Part shown: positions 33,355-42,080 of the stretch, in pieces
Position numbering within the stretch: position 1 is the first letter of the stretch
How the letters are laid out: each line of letters opens with the position of its first letter
Source: Rhodoblastus acidophilus
Lineage (GTDB): Bacteria > Pseudomonadota > Alphaproteobacteria > Rhizobiales > Beijerinckiaceae
Direction: 5' to 3'
Assembly: GCF_009720655.1 (NCBI RefSeq)
Contig: NZ_WNKS01000006.1
Span: forward strand, 1 to 64,000
Length of the DNA stretch: 64,000 bases
Notes under the pieces: model-generated
The model's input: only the letters and a program-made list of their open reading frames with translations
What the model was told of the DNA's origin: nothing
Database searches by the model: none
Position numbers and translations under genes: made by a program

Positions 33355-34122
33355 ATGCGCGAAAAGATTTTCAATCTCCCGGGCGTGGTCACCTTGCTGC
33401 TCGCCCTGCTGTTCCTGGTTCATCTGGCTCGCGTGCTTCTGCCCGGCGAAATCGACATCCAGGTGCTCGCGACCTTCGCCTTCACGCCCGCGCGCTTCGG
33501 CATGCTTCTGGACGCCAGCGGCGTGGTCGCCCAGCTCAACGCCGTCGCGCGCGTCTCCAGCGACCAGGCGCAACTTGCCCAGTTCTTCCTCACCTACGCG
33601 CCGCCCTCGCTGCTCTGGCTGACCCCGGTTTCCTATGCGCTGCTGCACGGTTCGTGGACGCATCTACTGCTCAACGCGGTCTGGTTGACGGCGTTTGGCG
33701 CGCCGGTGGCGCGGCGTTTCGGCGCGATCCGGTTCCTGGCGCTGAACGTGGCCGGCGCCATCGCGGGGGCGCTGGCGCAATTTGCCTTCAACCCCTTCGA
33801 GCTCAACCCGATGGTCGGCGCCTCCGCCGCCATTTCCGCCTGTTTCGGCGCCGCCGCCCGTTTCGTGTTTTTGCCGGGCGCCTTCGCGCGCGATCCGCGC
33901 TCCGAGGGCGCGCCGCCGAAGCTCGCGAGCTTCGGCGAAATGGTCCGCAACCGTCAGATTCTCTCTTTCGTCGGTTTCTGGTTCGCCTTGAACCTGTTCA
34001 CCGGGCTCGCCGGCCAGGGCGCCGGCCTCGCCGACGCGCCGATCGCCTGGCAGGCCCATCTCGGCGGCTTCCTGCTCGGCCTGCTGGCGGCCCCATTGTT
34101 CGACCTGCGCCGCAAGGCCTGA
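33355..34122 (+). CDS. Rhomboid-family intramembrane serine protease
   Basis: The 255-residue protein has six or more membrane helices. The core signatures are LLHGSWTHLLLNAVWLTAFG near 97-115, the catalytic GAS Ser S157 (PMVGASAAISACFGAAARF) and the catalytic His H235 (AWQAHLGGFLLG). These make an active Ser-His dyad likely. It cleaves transmembrane proteins, substrate unknown. The start follows GAAGGAACGATC. Arg/Lys-rich C-terminus faces the cytoplasm. Confidence 0.88.
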   Translation: MREKIFNLPGVVTLLLALLFLVHLARVLLPGEIDIQVLATFAFTPARFGMLLDASGVVAQLNAVARVSSDQAQLAQFFLTYAPPSLLWLTPVSYALLHGSWTHLLLNAVWLTAFGAPVARRFGAIRFLALNVAGAIAGALAQFAFNPFELNPMVGASAAISACFGAAARFVFLPGAFARDPRSEGAPPKLASFGEMVRNRQILSFVGFWFALNLFTGLAGQGAGLADAPIAWQAHLGGFLLGLLAAPLFDLRRKA

Positions 34123-34230
34123 GCGCCCCTCGCAACCAACGCAATCGTGCGCGGGCCCAAGCGCGCCAACGCTTGCGCGCGCGCGCAAACAGGCGGATGA
34201 TTCGCGTCAAGGCTGTCCGATCGCGCGGCG

Positions 34231-34256
34231 GGAACTTGCGGAGCAAGCGCGGCGTT
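34231..34256 (+). promoter_or_regulatory. EcfG-type general stress promoter upstream of CBS gene
   Basis: GGAAC (34231-34235), 17 nt, CGTT (34253-34256) matches the EcfG (alphaproteobacterial general stress sigma) consensus exactly. A start near 34263 would put repeat copy B in the roughly 165-nt leader of the CBS gene at 34429. Confidence 0.55.
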
Positions 34257-34257
34257 A

Positions 34258-34380
34258 TACGGATTCCGAACGACAAGTTCGGAATCCGTATTCCACTCGC
34301 GCGGAAATCCGCCCTTCGCCTGGAGGATTTCCGCGCGATTTCGTTTTCGCGGATCGCCAAGCGATCTCGCGGAAACCGTA
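34258..34380 (+). repeat. Dispersed palindromic repeat, family 1, copy B (full)
   Basis: It begins with a perfect 13-bp hairpin, TACGGATTCCGAA (34258-34270) and TTCGGAATCCGTA (34278-34290). It continues with CGCGCGGAAATCCGCCCTTCG, GAGGATTTCCGCGCGATTTC, GTTTTCGCGG and GCGGAAACCGTA. It lies in the leader region of the CBS gene. Confidence 0.9.
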
Positions 34381-34428
34381 TTCGACAAAAATAAGCCGTA
34401 TCCCAACGGGTTAACAGGAGGAGACCGC

Positions 34429-34860
34429 ATGACCGTCGCCATGATTCTGGCGGGCAAGAGCCGCGATGTGATCACGACTCAGCCGCACCGCACCCTTCAG
34501 GAGGCCGCCGCGCTGCTCGCCGAGAAGGGCATTGGCGCGGCGCTCGTCGCCGACGGCGCCGGCGCCGTCGTGGGAATCATTTCCGAGCGCGACGTCGTGC
34601 GGGCCATCGGCCGCCACGGCGGCGCCGTCCTCAACGATCCCGTATCCAAGCACATGACCAGCAAGGTGGTGACCACGGAGCCGGGCGAAGCCGTCGACCA
34701 CGTGATGGACATGATGACCAGCGGACGATTCCGCCACGTGCCGGTCATGGAGAACAACCGCCTCGTCGGCGTCGTCTCCATCGGCGACGTCGTCAAGTTC
34801 AGGCTCGATTCGATCGAGTGGGAATATCGGGCCATGCGGGATTATATCGCCACCGCGTGA
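34429..34860 (+). CDS. Tandem CBS-domain protein
   Basis: The 143-residue protein is two CBS motifs (VITTQPHRTLQEAAALLAEKGIGAALVAD and KVVTTEPGEAVDHVMDMMTSGRFRHVPVMENNRLVGVVSIGDVVK), each ending in a GIIS/GVVS-type strand. Stand-alone CBS pairs bind adenosine nucleotides and act as energy or stress sensors. The ATG follows AGGAGG. The upstream EcfG-type promoter suggests a stress-induced role. Confidence 0.9.
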   Translation: MTVAMILAGKSRDVITTQPHRTLQEAAALLAEKGIGAALVADGAGAVVGIISERDVVRAIGRHGGAVLNDPVSKHMTSKVVTTEPGEAVDHVMDMMTSGRFRHVPVMENNRLVGVVSIGDVVKFRLDSIEWEYRAMRDYIATA

Positions 34861-34896
34861 CGCCAAGCGGATGTTTCGGGGCCGGCGCGCCGGCCC

Positions 34897-35916
34897 CTAC
34901 GCCGTCTCGTGCAGCTTGCGCTCCAGCGCGGCCATCTCGGCGATGTCGTTGAGGGCGCGCCGCGCCGCCTCGCGTCCGAGCGAAATCAGTTCATCGGCGC
35001 GATGGAACTCGAAAAACCCGATTTTGGCCAGCCTTGCATTGATCAGCACATCCGGCGGGTCGCCGGCGAGCCGCGACCGCGCAATGCGGTCTTGCGTGAT
35101 GTTGAAGGCTTCAAGCAGAGCGGTGGCGATGCCGGGCGCGCCGTCCGCGCCCGGCGCGAACTGGCGGCGCAGCCAGCGCGCCTCCTTCACCGGCGCGGGC
35201 GCCTCGACGGTGCGTTCGTGCTCCTTGTGCGCGCCGTCCACGCCGGCGCCGGGGTCGGCGATCAGCGAACCGCGGTAGGCGGCGTCGCCGACCAGATTGA
35301 CCGCGATCACGATCTCCGCCCCCATCGCCCGGCAAAGGGTGACGGGGACCGGATTGACCAGGGCGCCGTCGAACAGCCAGCGGTCGTCGAAGCGCACCGG
35401 CTCGAAAATGCCCGGCAGCGCGTAGGAGGCGCGGATCGCCTGCACGAGGTCGCCGCGCCGCAGCCAAACCTCGTGTCCCAGGCCGATCTCGGTGGCCACC
35501 GCGCCAAAGCGGAGGCGCAAATCCTCAATGCGCTGGCCGGACAGCGCGCGGGACAGTTCGTCGCGCAGTTTTGAACCGGCGAGCATGCCCGCGCCGGAAA
35601 ACGAGAGGTCGAGGAGGGAGAGCACGCGGCGCTTGGTCAGCGATCGCGCAAAAGCCTCGATGGCGCCCATCTTGCCCGCGGCGTAGCAGCCGCCGACCAC
35701 GGCCCCGATCGAGGAGCCGGCAATGACGTCGATCGGAATTTTGCGCGCTTCAAGCTCCTGCAACACCCCGATGTGCGACCAGCCGCGCGCCGCGCCCGCC
35801 CCGAGCGCCAGACCGATGCGCGGGCGGCGCTCGGTCTTGACGGCGGCCGCGCCTCCGCTCGCGGCGGAAAGGGATTCCTGCGGACGCTCGTAATTTCTCC
35901 AGTTCAGTCCGAACAT
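34897..35916 (-). CDS. Patatin-like phospholipase
   Basis: The 339-residue protein has GLALGAGAARGWSHIGVLQELE (oxyanion glycines), AGSSIGAVVGGCYAAG with nucleophile S69 in GSSIG, and DRWLFDGALVNPVPVTLCRAMGA with the catalytic DGA. This is the bacterial RssA/YlbK-like group of lipid acyl hydrolases. There is no signal peptide; the first 30 residues are variable. It converges with the CBS gene, with a 36-nt gap. Confidence 0.88.
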   Translation of the reverse strand: MFGLNWRNYERPQESLSAASGGAAAVKTERRPRIGLALGAGAARGWSHIGVLQELEARKIPIDVIAGSSIGAVVGGCYAAGKMGAIEAFARSLTKRRVLSLLDLSFSGAGMLAGSKLRDELSRALSGQRIEDLRLRFGAVATEIGLGHEVWLRRGDLVQAIRASYALPGIFEPVRFDDRWLFDGALVNPVPVTLCRAMGAEIVIAVNLVGDAAYRGSLIADPGAGVDGAHKEHERTVEAPAPVKEARWLRRQFAPGADGAPGIATALLEAFNITQDRIARSRLAGDPPDVLINARLAKIGFFEFHRADELISLGREAARRALNDIAEMAALERKLHETA

Positions 35917-36103
35917 GGCTCGACTCCACTGCGCGACCCCCTGAATCGACGTCTTGTTAACGACGTCTTGATCGCAGCCTGCGCGCGGAAACTTGCCGAA
36001 GGCTTAAAAGCCGCCCCGCCCTCGAAAAGGGCCGCCCAAGCCGTAATGCTTAGAAGGGAATAATGTTCCTCGCGTGGACCAACCGTCAAGCCCGGGCTGA
36101 CCC

Positions 36104-36502
36104 TCACAAATCGTCGAGGTCGATGTCGAGAATGGCCATTTGCAGGGTGAACGTCTTGCCCTTGGGATCGTCGGCGGAAATCACCGCGAGGAAGTCGTCG
36201 CCCCGGTTCAGCTCGACGGAATCGGTTTTGCGCCCGCGCGCCACAATTTTGAGATCGTCATTGTCGAACAGGCGGCGCAGATAGTCCTGCAACACCGGGC
36301 GCTCGACCGGGATTTTCATGGCGAAGGAGAAGGAGCGGTCGCCGTCCTCGTCATCGACGCTGATGGAGCCGAGCACGCGTTCGCCGAAGGAGGCGACAGC
36401 CGCGTCCTCGTTCTTGGGATCGAGGCCGACCTTGATGGCGGGCGCGCCAAACGATTGGCGCAGAAACTCCTGCAATTTCCGCAATTCGCTCTTGTTCAAC
36501 AC
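36104..36502 (-). CDS. DUF3126 protein with two tandem copies
   Basis: Ordinary DUF3126 proteins have about 70 residues; this one has 132 and contains the domain twice. Copy 1 runs LNKSELRKLQEFLRQSFG to DGDRSFSFAMKIP. Copy 2 runs RPVLQDYLRRLFDNDDLKIV to KTFTLQMAILDIDLDDL, keeping the family C-terminal signature only in copy 2. The GTG start at 36502 (MLNKSEL) has AGGGAG upstream and is preferred over the ATG at 36538. The function of DUF3126 is unknown; it is common in alphaproteobacteria. Confidence 0.75.
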   Translation of the reverse strand: MLNKSELRKLQEFLRQSFGAPAIKVGLDPKNEDAAVASFGERVLGSISVDDEDGDRSFSFAMKIPVERPVLQDYLRRLFDNDDLKIVARGRKTDSVELNRGDDFLAVISADDPKGKTFTLQMAILDIDLDDL

Positions 36503-36672
36503 GCCGACTCCCTGCTTCGTGGGGCAAAGGCTTGCCAAAAAGCGGGGCGCCGCGCAAGGGGCGCGCGCCTTGCGCTGAAACGACGGCGCCGTCCGGCTTC
36601 AGCCCGCGCTAAGCAGGATTTCCGAAAAGCGCCCCCGGCTTTCGGATGAAAATCCTGCGAAAACAAAGGAAC

Positions 36673-36714
36673 CTAAGCAAACATTCGTAGGGCGACCAAC
36701 GAATGTTTGCTTAG
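36673..36714. terminator. Perfect 16-bp hairpin at the end of the Flp-like gene
   Basis: Arms CTAAGCAAACATTCGT (36673-36688) and ACGAATGTTTGCTTAG (36699-36714) with a 10-nt loop. It includes the TAA stop of the minus-strand mini-gene at 36711-36713 and is followed on that strand by the T-rich GTTCCTTTGTTTT. It is a probable terminator. Confidence 0.75.
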
Positions 36715-36851
36715 ATGAACGCCGCGCTGGTCACGTAGACGCCATAGCCGACCATCGAAGCCAGCGAAAAGGCGAAGACGGCGGCCAGAACGGCCAGCTC
36801 TCCGACGGTCGCGCCAGCCTGCCGCTTCAGAACGCGAGAAAATGCGATCAT
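36711..36851 (-). CDS. 46-residue Flp/Fap-type pilin-like mini-protein
   Basis: The ATG at 36851 follows GGGAAGG. The product has a short basic leader (MIAFSRVLKRQAG) then ATVGELAVLAAVFAFSLASMVGYGVYVTSA. A single hydrophobic helix preceded by G-A-T-x-x-E recalls type IVb (Flp) pilins, which are cut after Gly with Glu at +5. It is shorter than usual Flp pilins and no tad genes are in the window, so an unrelated small membrane protein is the alternative. A longer in-frame start (36890, MSEQRSLE) is possible. Confidence 0.5.
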   Translation of the reverse strand: MIAFSRVLKRQAGATVGELAVLAAVFAFSLASMVGYGVYVTSAAFI

Positions 36852-36927
36852 TTGGGCCTTCCCTGGTTCGAGCGAACGCTGTTCGCTCATCCCGCCATGA
36901 GGCCACAAAAAGGTGGACGGAAGCTTG

Positions 36928-37752
36928 CTATTCGTCTTCGTTCTTCCCGGAGAGAACCTGGTCCATTTCCAGCGCGGGCTCCTTGCAGCCCGAGGCGCCG
37001 ACGATGCGCGCGGGCACGCCCGCAACGGTCACCCCCGGCGGCACCGGCTTCAGAACCACCGAGCCCGCCGCCACGCGCGAGCAGCAGCCGACCTCGATAT
37101 TGCCGATGATTTTCGCGCCGGCGCCGATCAGCACGCCCCGGCGGATTTTGGGATGACGGTCGCCGCGCTCGTGCCCGGTGCCGCCGAGCGTCACGCTGTG
37201 CAGGATCGACACGTCGTCCTCGATCACGGCGGTGGCGCCCACCACCAGCCCGGTGGCGTGGTCGAGGAAAATCCCCTTGCCGATGCGCGCGGCCGGATTG
37301 ATGTCGGTCTGGAACACGGCGGAGGCGCGGCTTTGCAGATAGAGCGCGAAATCCTTTCGACCCGCGTTCCAAAGCGCGTGCGCCAGCCTGTGGGTTTGCA
37401 GCGCGTGAAAGCCCTTGAAATAGAGCAAGGGCTCCATCAGCCGGGTGCAGGCGGGATCGCGCTCGGCGACCGCCCGCAGGTCGGCGCGAATGGCCTCGCC
37501 AATCGAAGGGTCGCGCGCGGCCATCTCCAGAAAATTCTGCTCGATGAGGTCGCCGGGAAAATCGAGATGGGAGAGCCGCGCGGCGATCCGATGTGCGACG
37601 GCGTGCTCGACATTGGGCGCGTTGAGCACGGAGACAGCCAAAAAACCGCCGAGATCAGGCTCGCGGCGCGCGGCCTCCTCGGCTTCCGCGCGGATTTGCG
37701 TGAAGACGGGATCGGCGGCGGATTTCAAGGCCAGCACATTCGCGGCGATCAT
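36928..37752 (-). CDS. cysE: Serine O-acetyltransferase CysE
   Basis: CysE acetylates serine for cysteine synthesis. The 274-residue protein has the N-terminal helical SATase domain (DPVFTQIRAEAEEAARREPDLGGFL). The left-handed beta-helix with hexapeptide repeats follows (DINPAARIGKGIFLDHATGLVVGATAVIEDDVSILHSVTLGG; HPKIRRGVLIGAGAKIIGNIEVG). Catalytic Asp/His are in FLDHATGLV. It is flanked by the mini-pilin and the hydrolase genes on the same strand. Confidence 0.93.
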   Translation of the reverse strand: MIAANVLALKSAADPVFTQIRAEAEEAARREPDLGGFLAVSVLNAPNVEHAVAHRIAARLSHLDFPGDLIEQNFLEMAARDPSIGEAIRADLRAVAERDPACTRLMEPLLYFKGFHALQTHRLAHALWNAGRKDFALYLQSRASAVFQTDINPAARIGKGIFLDHATGLVVGATAVIEDDVSILHSVTLGGTGHERGDRHPKIRRGVLIGAGAKIIGNIEVGCCSRVAAGSVVLKPVPPGVTVAGVPARIVGASGCKEPALEMDQVLSGKNEDE

Positions 37753-37802
37753 GGCGTTCTCCTGCGGAGCCGCAGGCCCCGGACTTCGCTAACACATAGG
37801 AA

Positions 37803-38591
37803 TTAAACGGCGGGTTGCAAACTCTCCAGGAACGCCAGCACCCCCTCCTTGAAGACCGCGTCGCCCACGGCGCGGTTGTGGTCGCGGCCGGGAATGACCA
37901 GCGCGCGGGCGTTGGGCATCAGCGAGGCCAGGGCGAAGGGATCGCCGGCCACGTCATCCTGCGAGCCGACGCAGATCAGGGTCGGGGTCGTCACCCGCCC
38001 GATCTCCCGCGCCGTCATCGCCCGGCGCGAGCCGCGAATGCAGGCGGCGAGCGCGCGCAGATCGCTGCGCGTCGAATCCGCGAAGGCCCTAAACATGCGC
38101 TGCTTCGGATCGGTGAGCGCCTCCAGCGACGGCGCCTCCATGGCGTCGGCGATCCCCGAGGGCAAGCCTTCGTCGTCGACCAAATGGATGCCAAGACCGG
38201 CAAGGATCAGGCCGCGCACTTTTTCCGGCTGGGACAGCGCCAGATGGGCGGCGATGCGCGCCCCCATCGAATAGCCCATCACATCGGCGCGCGCGACGCC
38301 GAGATGATCCAGAAGGCGGGCGGCGTCGCCGGCCATGGCCTGGGGCGTGTAGGCGTGCGGGTCATGAGGTTTTTCGCTGCGGCCATGACCGCGATTGTCG
38401 AACACGATGGTGCGTCGCCCCGCGCCGGTCAGCGTCTTGACCCATTGCGGAAACAGCCAGTTGACGCCGTGGTTGGAGGCGAAGCCATGGATGAGCAGGA
38501 TGGGCTGGCGACGGTCGTCTCGGCGATCCTCGCCCAGTGGCGGAAAATCGAGATAGGCGATCCGCACGCCATCCGACAAAAATTCCAGCAT
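37803..38591 (-). CDS. Alpha/beta hydrolase
   Basis: The ATG at 38591 (MLEFLSDGVRIAYLDFPPLG) is chosen over the frame to 38723, whose first 44 residues are basic and unconserved. The 262-residue enzyme shows ILLIHGFASNHGVNW (oxyanion), VFDNRGHGRSEKP, DVMGYSMGARIAAHL with nucleophile GYSMG, a late Asp in LICVGSQDDVAGD, and His in IPGRDHNRAVGD. Substrate unknown. It lies 50 nt upstream of cysE on the same strand. Confidence 0.88.
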   Translation of the reverse strand: MLEFLSDGVRIAYLDFPPLGEDRRDDRRQPILLIHGFASNHGVNWLFPQWVKTLTGAGRRTIVFDNRGHGRSEKPHDPHAYTPQAMAGDAARLLDHLGVARADVMGYSMGARIAAHLALSQPEKVRGLILAGLGIHLVDDEGLPSGIADAMEAPSLEALTDPKQRMFRAFADSTRSDLRALAACIRGSRRAMTAREIGRVTTPTLICVGSQDDVAGDPFALASLMPNARALVIPGRDHNRAVGDAVFKEGVLAFLESLQPAV

Positions 38592-38877
38592 ACCCAACGT
38601 CTTCCCTCGTCGAATTCCGCGGCGCCGCCCCGGGGCGCATCCTTGCGGCGCACCATAATCAGCGGCGCCCGGCATGGCGAGTCGCGGTCGCCGCGCCGAA
38701 GCAGTTGCGGTTCGCTGTCGCACTCCGCGCGCGAAATGTTGTGACGGCCAAGTTTGCGAGTAACATGGCGGCGCGCGCCGCGCGGCGCGCCGTCACGCTT
38801 GAAATCGTACGAGGCTGCGAGCGGGACGCGCGCATGTCGAAGCAACGGAATTTATCTTGTTTGCTTAGGGTAGAACA

Positions 38878-39507
38878 ATGACAACAGAGATCGCCGAAGC
38901 TCAAAAAACATCGAGCATTTTTCAGTCCTTCACCACTGGCAGGGCCATAGCCCCTGACGTCCAGGACAAGTGCACGGAATACATGACCGCGCTCAGGGAA
39001 GAACTTTCGAAAAATCGGACGAAATATCTCGACTACAACATACACTTCAAGAGCCGAAAACGGGATATCGTCAGGAACGCGCTTTCACAGCATGTCGTCG
39101 ATGTGTTTTTCCTGGTGCACGACACACGCCGACGCTTTCCCTATGACGTGAAGGCGGCGGTCATCTACGCGGTCTTCACCGAACGAAACGAGTTTTGCTA
39201 CGTGATCCGCCGGGAGCTTGGCCATCAGATCGGCGCGCAAAACATCCCGGAAGAGGCGTTCGCCTATCTGACCGAAATGGTGAACATCCCGGCGGCGGCG
39301 CCCGAGCTGATCGGATCGGAGCTGCGCGATTTGCAGCGTTTTGTCTGGTACGGCAGCAAGAAGGCGACGGAGGGTCGCGGTTTCAGGGACCACGTGCTCA
39401 AACACGCCAAGCGGGTTCAGGACACGTCCTTTTCCGCGCTGGGCAATGTCACCGTCGGTCTCGCCGCGCACTTTCTGCGCAAGCGGGAGGTGCGCAACCC
39501 CCTCTAA
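38878..39507 (+). CDS. Hypothetical protein (209 residues)
   Basis: I do not recognise this family. The soluble, basic, mainly helical protein includes KNRTKYLDYNIHFKSRKRDIVRNALSQHVVDVFFLVHDTRRRFPYDVKAAVIYAVFTERNEFCYVIRR and ends in LRKREVRNPL. No signal peptide or metal motif is visible. The upstream 286-nt region is divergent with the hydrolase gene and has AT-rich TTTATCTTGTTTGCTTAGG just before the ATG. Confidence 0.6.
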   Translation: MTTEIAEAQKTSSIFQSFTTGRAIAPDVQDKCTEYMTALREELSKNRTKYLDYNIHFKSRKRDIVRNALSQHVVDVFFLVHDTRRRFPYDVKAAVIYAVFTERNEFCYVIRRELGHQIGAQNIPEEAFAYLTEMVNIPAAAPELIGSELRDLQRFVWYGSKKATEGRGFRDHVLKHAKRVQDTSFSALGNVTVGLAAHFLRKREVRNPL

Positions 39508-39603
39508 CGTCGCATCCCGCCCACTACCCAAAGCCCACCGCTTTGATTATGGTGCGCCCCCGGCGCCGCGCCTCTTTTGACGCGCGCAAACCCAGGGATA
39601 TCG

Positions 39604-39840
39604 ATGTCCGAGCACGCCATTCCGCATTTCCACAACCAGCCGGGCCTGGCGACGATCCGAATCGGCGCGAAGGCGTTCAAGTGCATCGGCGCGCTGCCGC
39701 CGTTCGATCACCCCCACATCTACATCGACATGGGCGCCGAATCCGAGGCCCTGTGCCCCTATTGCTCGACCCGCTACGTCTACGACCCCGCGCTGCACGG
39801 CCATGCCGAGCCGGCGGAGTGCGAAGTGAAGGCGGCCTGA
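39604..39840 (+). CDS. Zinc-finger domain protein (zf-CHCC, NDUFS6-like)
   Basis: The 78-residue protein contains KCIGALPPFDHPHIYIDMG followed by LCPYCSTRYVYDP, giving the C-(x)-H-C-C zinc site of the zf-CHCC family. The human NDUFS6 complex I subunit has the same fold. The ATG at 39604 (MSEHAIPHFHNQPG) is preferred over 39577. It is upstream of the FAD monooxygenase by 15 nt on the same strand. Confidence 0.85.
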   Translation: MSEHAIPHFHNQPGLATIRIGAKAFKCIGALPPFDHPHIYIDMGAESEALCPYCSTRYVYDPALHGHAEPAECEVKAA

Positions 39841-39855
39841 GCGGCGCGACCAACA

Positions 39856-41064
39856 ATGGAGCCCCTGCCCATTCTCATCGCCGGCGGCGGCGTCGGCGGC
39901 CTGAGCGCAGCTCTGGCGCTGGCGCGGGTCGGCCGCCGCACTCTGGTGCTGGAGCGGGCGCCCGCGTTTCGCGAGGTGGGCGCCGGCCTGCAACTCGCGC
40001 CCAACGCCACGCGAATCCTGCGCGCTTATGGCGCGCTCGATGCGCTCGAGGGGCTGGCGGTCGCGCCGACCCAGGTGCGCATTCGCCGGGGCGGCGACGG
40101 CGCCCGCCTGGCAAACCTGTCGTTGCGTGATGCGGAGAAACGCTGGGGCGCGCCCTATCTCAACGTCCATCGCGCCGACCTGCTTTCGGCGCTCCTGGAG
40201 CAGGCGAGAGCCAACGACCTCATCGAAATCCGCAATGACGCGACCCTGACGGGATTTGTCCAGGACGAACAGGGCGTGGCCGTCAGCTATCGCGGCCGGG
40301 ACGAGACCCACCGCGCCGGCGGCGAGGCGCTGATCGGCGCCGACGGGGTGCGCTCGATCGTGCGCGGGCGCCTGAGCGACCCCCGGACCGACAAGCCCAA
40401 TTACACCGGACACACGGCCTGGCGGGCCGTGATCCCGGCGTCTGCCCTGCCGCCGGCTTTCGGCGAGCCCGCCTCCAACCTCTGGCTCGGCGAAAAGGCC
40501 CATATCGTCCATTACCCGCTGCGCGCCGGCGCGATCGTCAACATCGTCGCCCTCGTCGAGGACGACTGGCGCGGCGACGGCGAGCGCGGACGCGATGGCG
40601 CCCAGTTCTGGGACCAGGCGGGAGACCGCCGCTTCCTGCTTGAGCGCTTCAAGGATTGGGCGCCCGAGGCGCTGGAGCTGTTGTCGGCGCCGGAAACCTG
40701 GCTGCGCTGGCCGCTGTTCGACCGCCCGCCGCTCGCCTCCTACGCGCGCGGCCGCACCGCCCTGCTCGGCGACGCCGCCCACCCCATGCTGCCCTACCTC
40801 GCGCAGGGCGCGGCGCAGGCGATCGAGGATTCGGCGGTGCTGTCGCTGGCCTTTCTCGAATATGGCGGCCGCGACCCCGTCAAGGCGCTCGCCCAATATT
40901 CCGCCGCCCGCCTGCCGCGCGCCAGCCAAATCCAGCTTTCGTCGCGCAAACAAGGAAAAATCTACCACATGGCCGGCGCGCCCGCCTTCGTCCGCGATCT
41001 CGTCCTGCGCCTCACTCCATCGGCGCGGCTGATGGCCCGCCAGAACTGGATATATTCGGCTTGA
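39856..41064 (+). CDS. FAD-dependent monooxygenase (salicylate hydroxylase/UbiH type)
   Basis: The 402-residue flavoprotein has the N-terminal FAD motif ILIAGGGVGGLSAALALARVGRRTLVLERA. The group A hydroxylase marker GADGVRSIVRGRL follows near 155, then the ribose-binding RTALLGDAAHPMLPYLAQGAAQAIEDS near 300. There is no membrane anchor. Substrate unknown: ring hydroxylation in catabolism or ubiquinone synthesis are options. Confidence 0.85.
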   Translation: MEPLPILIAGGGVGGLSAALALARVGRRTLVLERAPAFREVGAGLQLAPNATRILRAYGALDALEGLAVAPTQVRIRRGGDGARLANLSLRDAEKRWGAPYLNVHRADLLSALLEQARANDLIEIRNDATLTGFVQDEQGVAVSYRGRDETHRAGGEALIGADGVRSIVRGRLSDPRTDKPNYTGHTAWRAVIPASALPPAFGEPASNLWLGEKAHIVHYPLRAGAIVNIVALVEDDWRGDGERGRDGAQFWDQAGDRRFLLERFKDWAPEALELLSAPETWLRWPLFDRPPLASYARGRTALLGDAAHPMLPYLAQGAAQAIEDSAVLSLAFLEYGGRDPVKALAQYSAARLPRASQIQLSSRKQGKIYHMAGAPAFVRDLVLRLTPSARLMARQNWIYSA

Positions 41065-41162
41065 GTGGCGTGGGCGGCTGGGTTAATCAGCGTAAAGTGG
41101 TTAACTGTGCGTTGAGTCGGTCCGAGGCTCCGCCCCTGAGAGCGCCCTAAGAGCACGACCCC

Positions 41163-42080
41163 ATGAGCACTGACGCCGAAGCCCCGGATTTGCGCCCAGC
41201 TCACGTCATCGTCATCGCCAACGAAAAGGGCGGCGTCGGCAAATCCACCATGTCGATCCACCTCTCCGTGGCGCTGCTCAAGGCCGGCTATCGCGTCGCC
41301 ACCATCGACCTCGACACCCGCCAGCGCAGCCTGACGCGCTTTTATGAGAACCGCGCCTCGTTCGCCCGGACCGCCCCCTGGGACGTGGAGCTGTCGCGCC
41401 ATTTCGCCATGGACCATGTGCGCGGCGCCAATGCGCAAGAGAACGAATCGGCCGAGTTCGCCGCCTTCGCCGAGGCCATCGGCGAGGTCGAGCATGCCTT
41501 CGAATTCGTGGTGATCGACACGCCGGCGAGCGACACCTATCTGATGCGCCTCGCCCATTCGCTGGCCGACACGCTGATTTCGCCGATGAACGACAGTTTC
41601 GTCGACATGGACGTGATGTCGCGCGTGCACCATGACCGCGCCCATCGCGGCCAGGTGGCGCAATACGCCGAGATCGTGCTGGAGGCGCGCCGCAAGCGCC
41701 GCCTGGTCGACAACGGCATGATCGACTGGGTGCTGGTGCGCAACCGCATCGCCGCGCTTCAGACCAACAACGCCCGCCAGGTCGACCAGGCGCTGCGCAA
41801 ACTCGCGGTGGAATTGCAGTTCCGCGTCGCCGAGGGCCTGCGCGACCGCGTGATCTTCCGCGAACTGTTCCCGATCGGCCTCACCGCGCTCGACGCGATC
41901 GAGGAGGCCAGCCACCAGCTCACCCCCTCGCAGCAGACCGCGCGCCGGGAGATCGAATCGCTCATCGGCGATTTGCGGCTGCCGACGCGCGTCGCCGGCT
42001 CCAACTATCTCGAGGCCCGACACGTCTGGTTCGAACAGATCGCCTCCTATTACCGCGAACTGAAGAGCGGCAACGGATGA
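41163..42080 (+). CDS. mipZ: Division-plane positioning ATPase MipZ
   Basis: MipZ is a ParA-type ATPase that binds ParB near parS and forms a gradient inhibiting FtsZ away from midcell. The 305-residue protein has the deviant Walker A VIVIANEKGGVGKSTMSIHLSVALLKAGYRVATIDLDTRQRSLTRFYENR and FVVIDTPASDTYLMRLAHSLADTLISPMNDSFVDMDVM, both typical of MipZ. A canonical parS site lies 3.5 kb downstream. It overlaps cobU by 4 nt. Confidence 0.93.
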   Translation: MSTDAEAPDLRPAHVIVIANEKGGVGKSTMSIHLSVALLKAGYRVATIDLDTRQRSLTRFYENRASFARTAPWDVELSRHFAMDHVRGANAQENESAEFAAFAEAIGEVEHAFEFVVIDTPASDTYLMRLAHSLADTLISPMNDSFVDMDVMSRVHHDRAHRGQVAQYAEIVLEARRKRRLVDNGMIDWVLVRNRIAALQTNNARQVDQALRKLAVELQFRVAEGLRDRVIFRELFPIGLTALDAIEEASHQLTPSQQTARREIESLIGDLRLPTRVAGSNYLEARHVWFEQIASYYRELKSGNG

